Of a stretch of DNA of 6,247 nucleotides, positions 6,109-6,247 are shown in pieces. The first letter of the stretch is position 1; the number at the start of each line of letters is the position of its first letter. The stretch is taken from positions 1 through 6,247 of the forward strand of contig DDIL01000144.1 of NCBI GenBank assembly GCA_002338515.1, in the 5' to 3' direction. The DNA comes from Glaciecola sp. UBA1851. Its GTDB lineage: Bacteria > Pseudomonadota > Gammaproteobacteria > Enterobacterales > Alteromonadaceae. Below the pieces are notes generated by a model. The model had not been told where the DNA came from, searched no databases, and saw nothing but the letters and a program-made list of their open reading frames with translations. The position numbers were made by a program, and so were the translations under genes.

Positions 6109-6174
6109 GCGTCTTAGATTACTGATATATTAACTGAATTACCGTTTACTTAAACACCTTTCTTTTGGTGATAA

Positions 6175-6200
6175 AAAGCCCGCAAATATTTGCGGGCTTT
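6175..6200. terminator. Strong palindromic, bidirectional rho-independent terminator
   Basis: A 26-base perfect palindrome with core AAAGCCCGCAA, an ATAT loop and TTGCGGGCTTT. On the plus strand it is followed by CTTGTTGG, giving TTTCTTGTT after the stem. On the minus strand the stem runs into TTTTTAT, the cleaner U-tract. It ends the thioredoxin transcript about 70 bases past its stop codon and probably also ends a gene approaching from the right, outside the window. Confidence 0.88.
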
Positions 6201-6207
6201 CTTGTTG

Positions 6208-6247
6208 GTTTAGGAGTTCCTGCTTTAGTTTAGGAGGTTCCTGCTTT
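6208..6247. repeat. Tandem 20-bp repeat running off the right edge
   Basis: Two adjacent units occupy 6208-6227 and 6228-6247. The first reads GTTTAGGAGTTCCTGCTTTA. The second starts GTTTAGGAGG and differs by one inserted G, so its last base is cut off by the window end. Each unit contains the small inverted repeat AGGA/TCCT. The array may continue beyond the window; its role is unknown. Confidence 0.7.

Noticed and set aside
6123..6246. Minus-strand open frame through the terminator and tandem repeat
   Set aside because: It reads straight through a perfect 26-base terminator palindrome, giving an implausible peptide (KQEPPKLKQELLNQQ...). It is most likely chance openness.
6208..6247. CRISPR array
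   Set aside because: The units abut directly with no unique spacers and only about two are visible, so this is a simple tandem repeat.

Overview
The window is AT-rich DNA that looks like a chromosomal segment of a marine gammaproteobacterium, most probably an Alteromonadales member (Alteromonas/Glaciecola/Paraglaciecola-like). This placement is inferred from protein style: a 649-residue SpeA, a Campylobacter-type PseI, abundant GGDEF signalling and low GC. No rRNA, tRNA, CRISPR array, transposase or integrase is visible. All five genes have intact frames. They appear to be separate transcription units on alternating strands rather than one operon.

Layout from left to right. (1) Positions 3-743 (+) are the 3' part of a membrane-anchored diguanylate cyclase with an intact GGEEF active site and an intact RxxD inhibitory site. 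It is cut by the left edge of the window. (2) A hairpin terminator at 753-783 separates it from the convergent speA. (3) Positions 806-2755 (-) are speA, biosynthetic arginine decarboxylase, starting at TTG behind a clear Shine-Dalgarno. (4) A 338-base divergent intergenic region holds a 16-bp perfect palindrome just upstream of speA and a good extended -10 promoter facing right. (5) Positions 3094-4098 (+) encode a response regulator with a complete receiver domain fused to a degenerate GGDEF domain. Its catalytic signature reads GNDTF, but an RxxD I-site stands at exactly the canonical spacing. (6) Positions 4157-5236 (-) are pseI, pseudaminic acid synthase, convergent with the response regulator and without any other pse gene in view. 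(7) A 341-base divergent intergenic region is unusually rich in inverted repeats. (8) Positions 5578-6108 (+) encode an exported TlpA-like thioredoxin with a CPYC active site. (9) A strong palindromic terminator lies at 6175-6200, and a 20-bp tandem repeat begins at 6208 and runs off the right edge.

A possible functional theme is the switch between motile and attached life. The window holds a c-di-GMP producer, a probable c-di-GMP-binding receiver protein, a polyamine biosynthesis enzyme, and the enzyme that makes the sugar used to glycosylate flagellins. This is inference from gene content; the strand layout gives no evidence of co-transcription. The most noteworthy item is the REC-GNDTF protein, which looks like a catalytically dead cyclase kept as a c-di-GMP effector.
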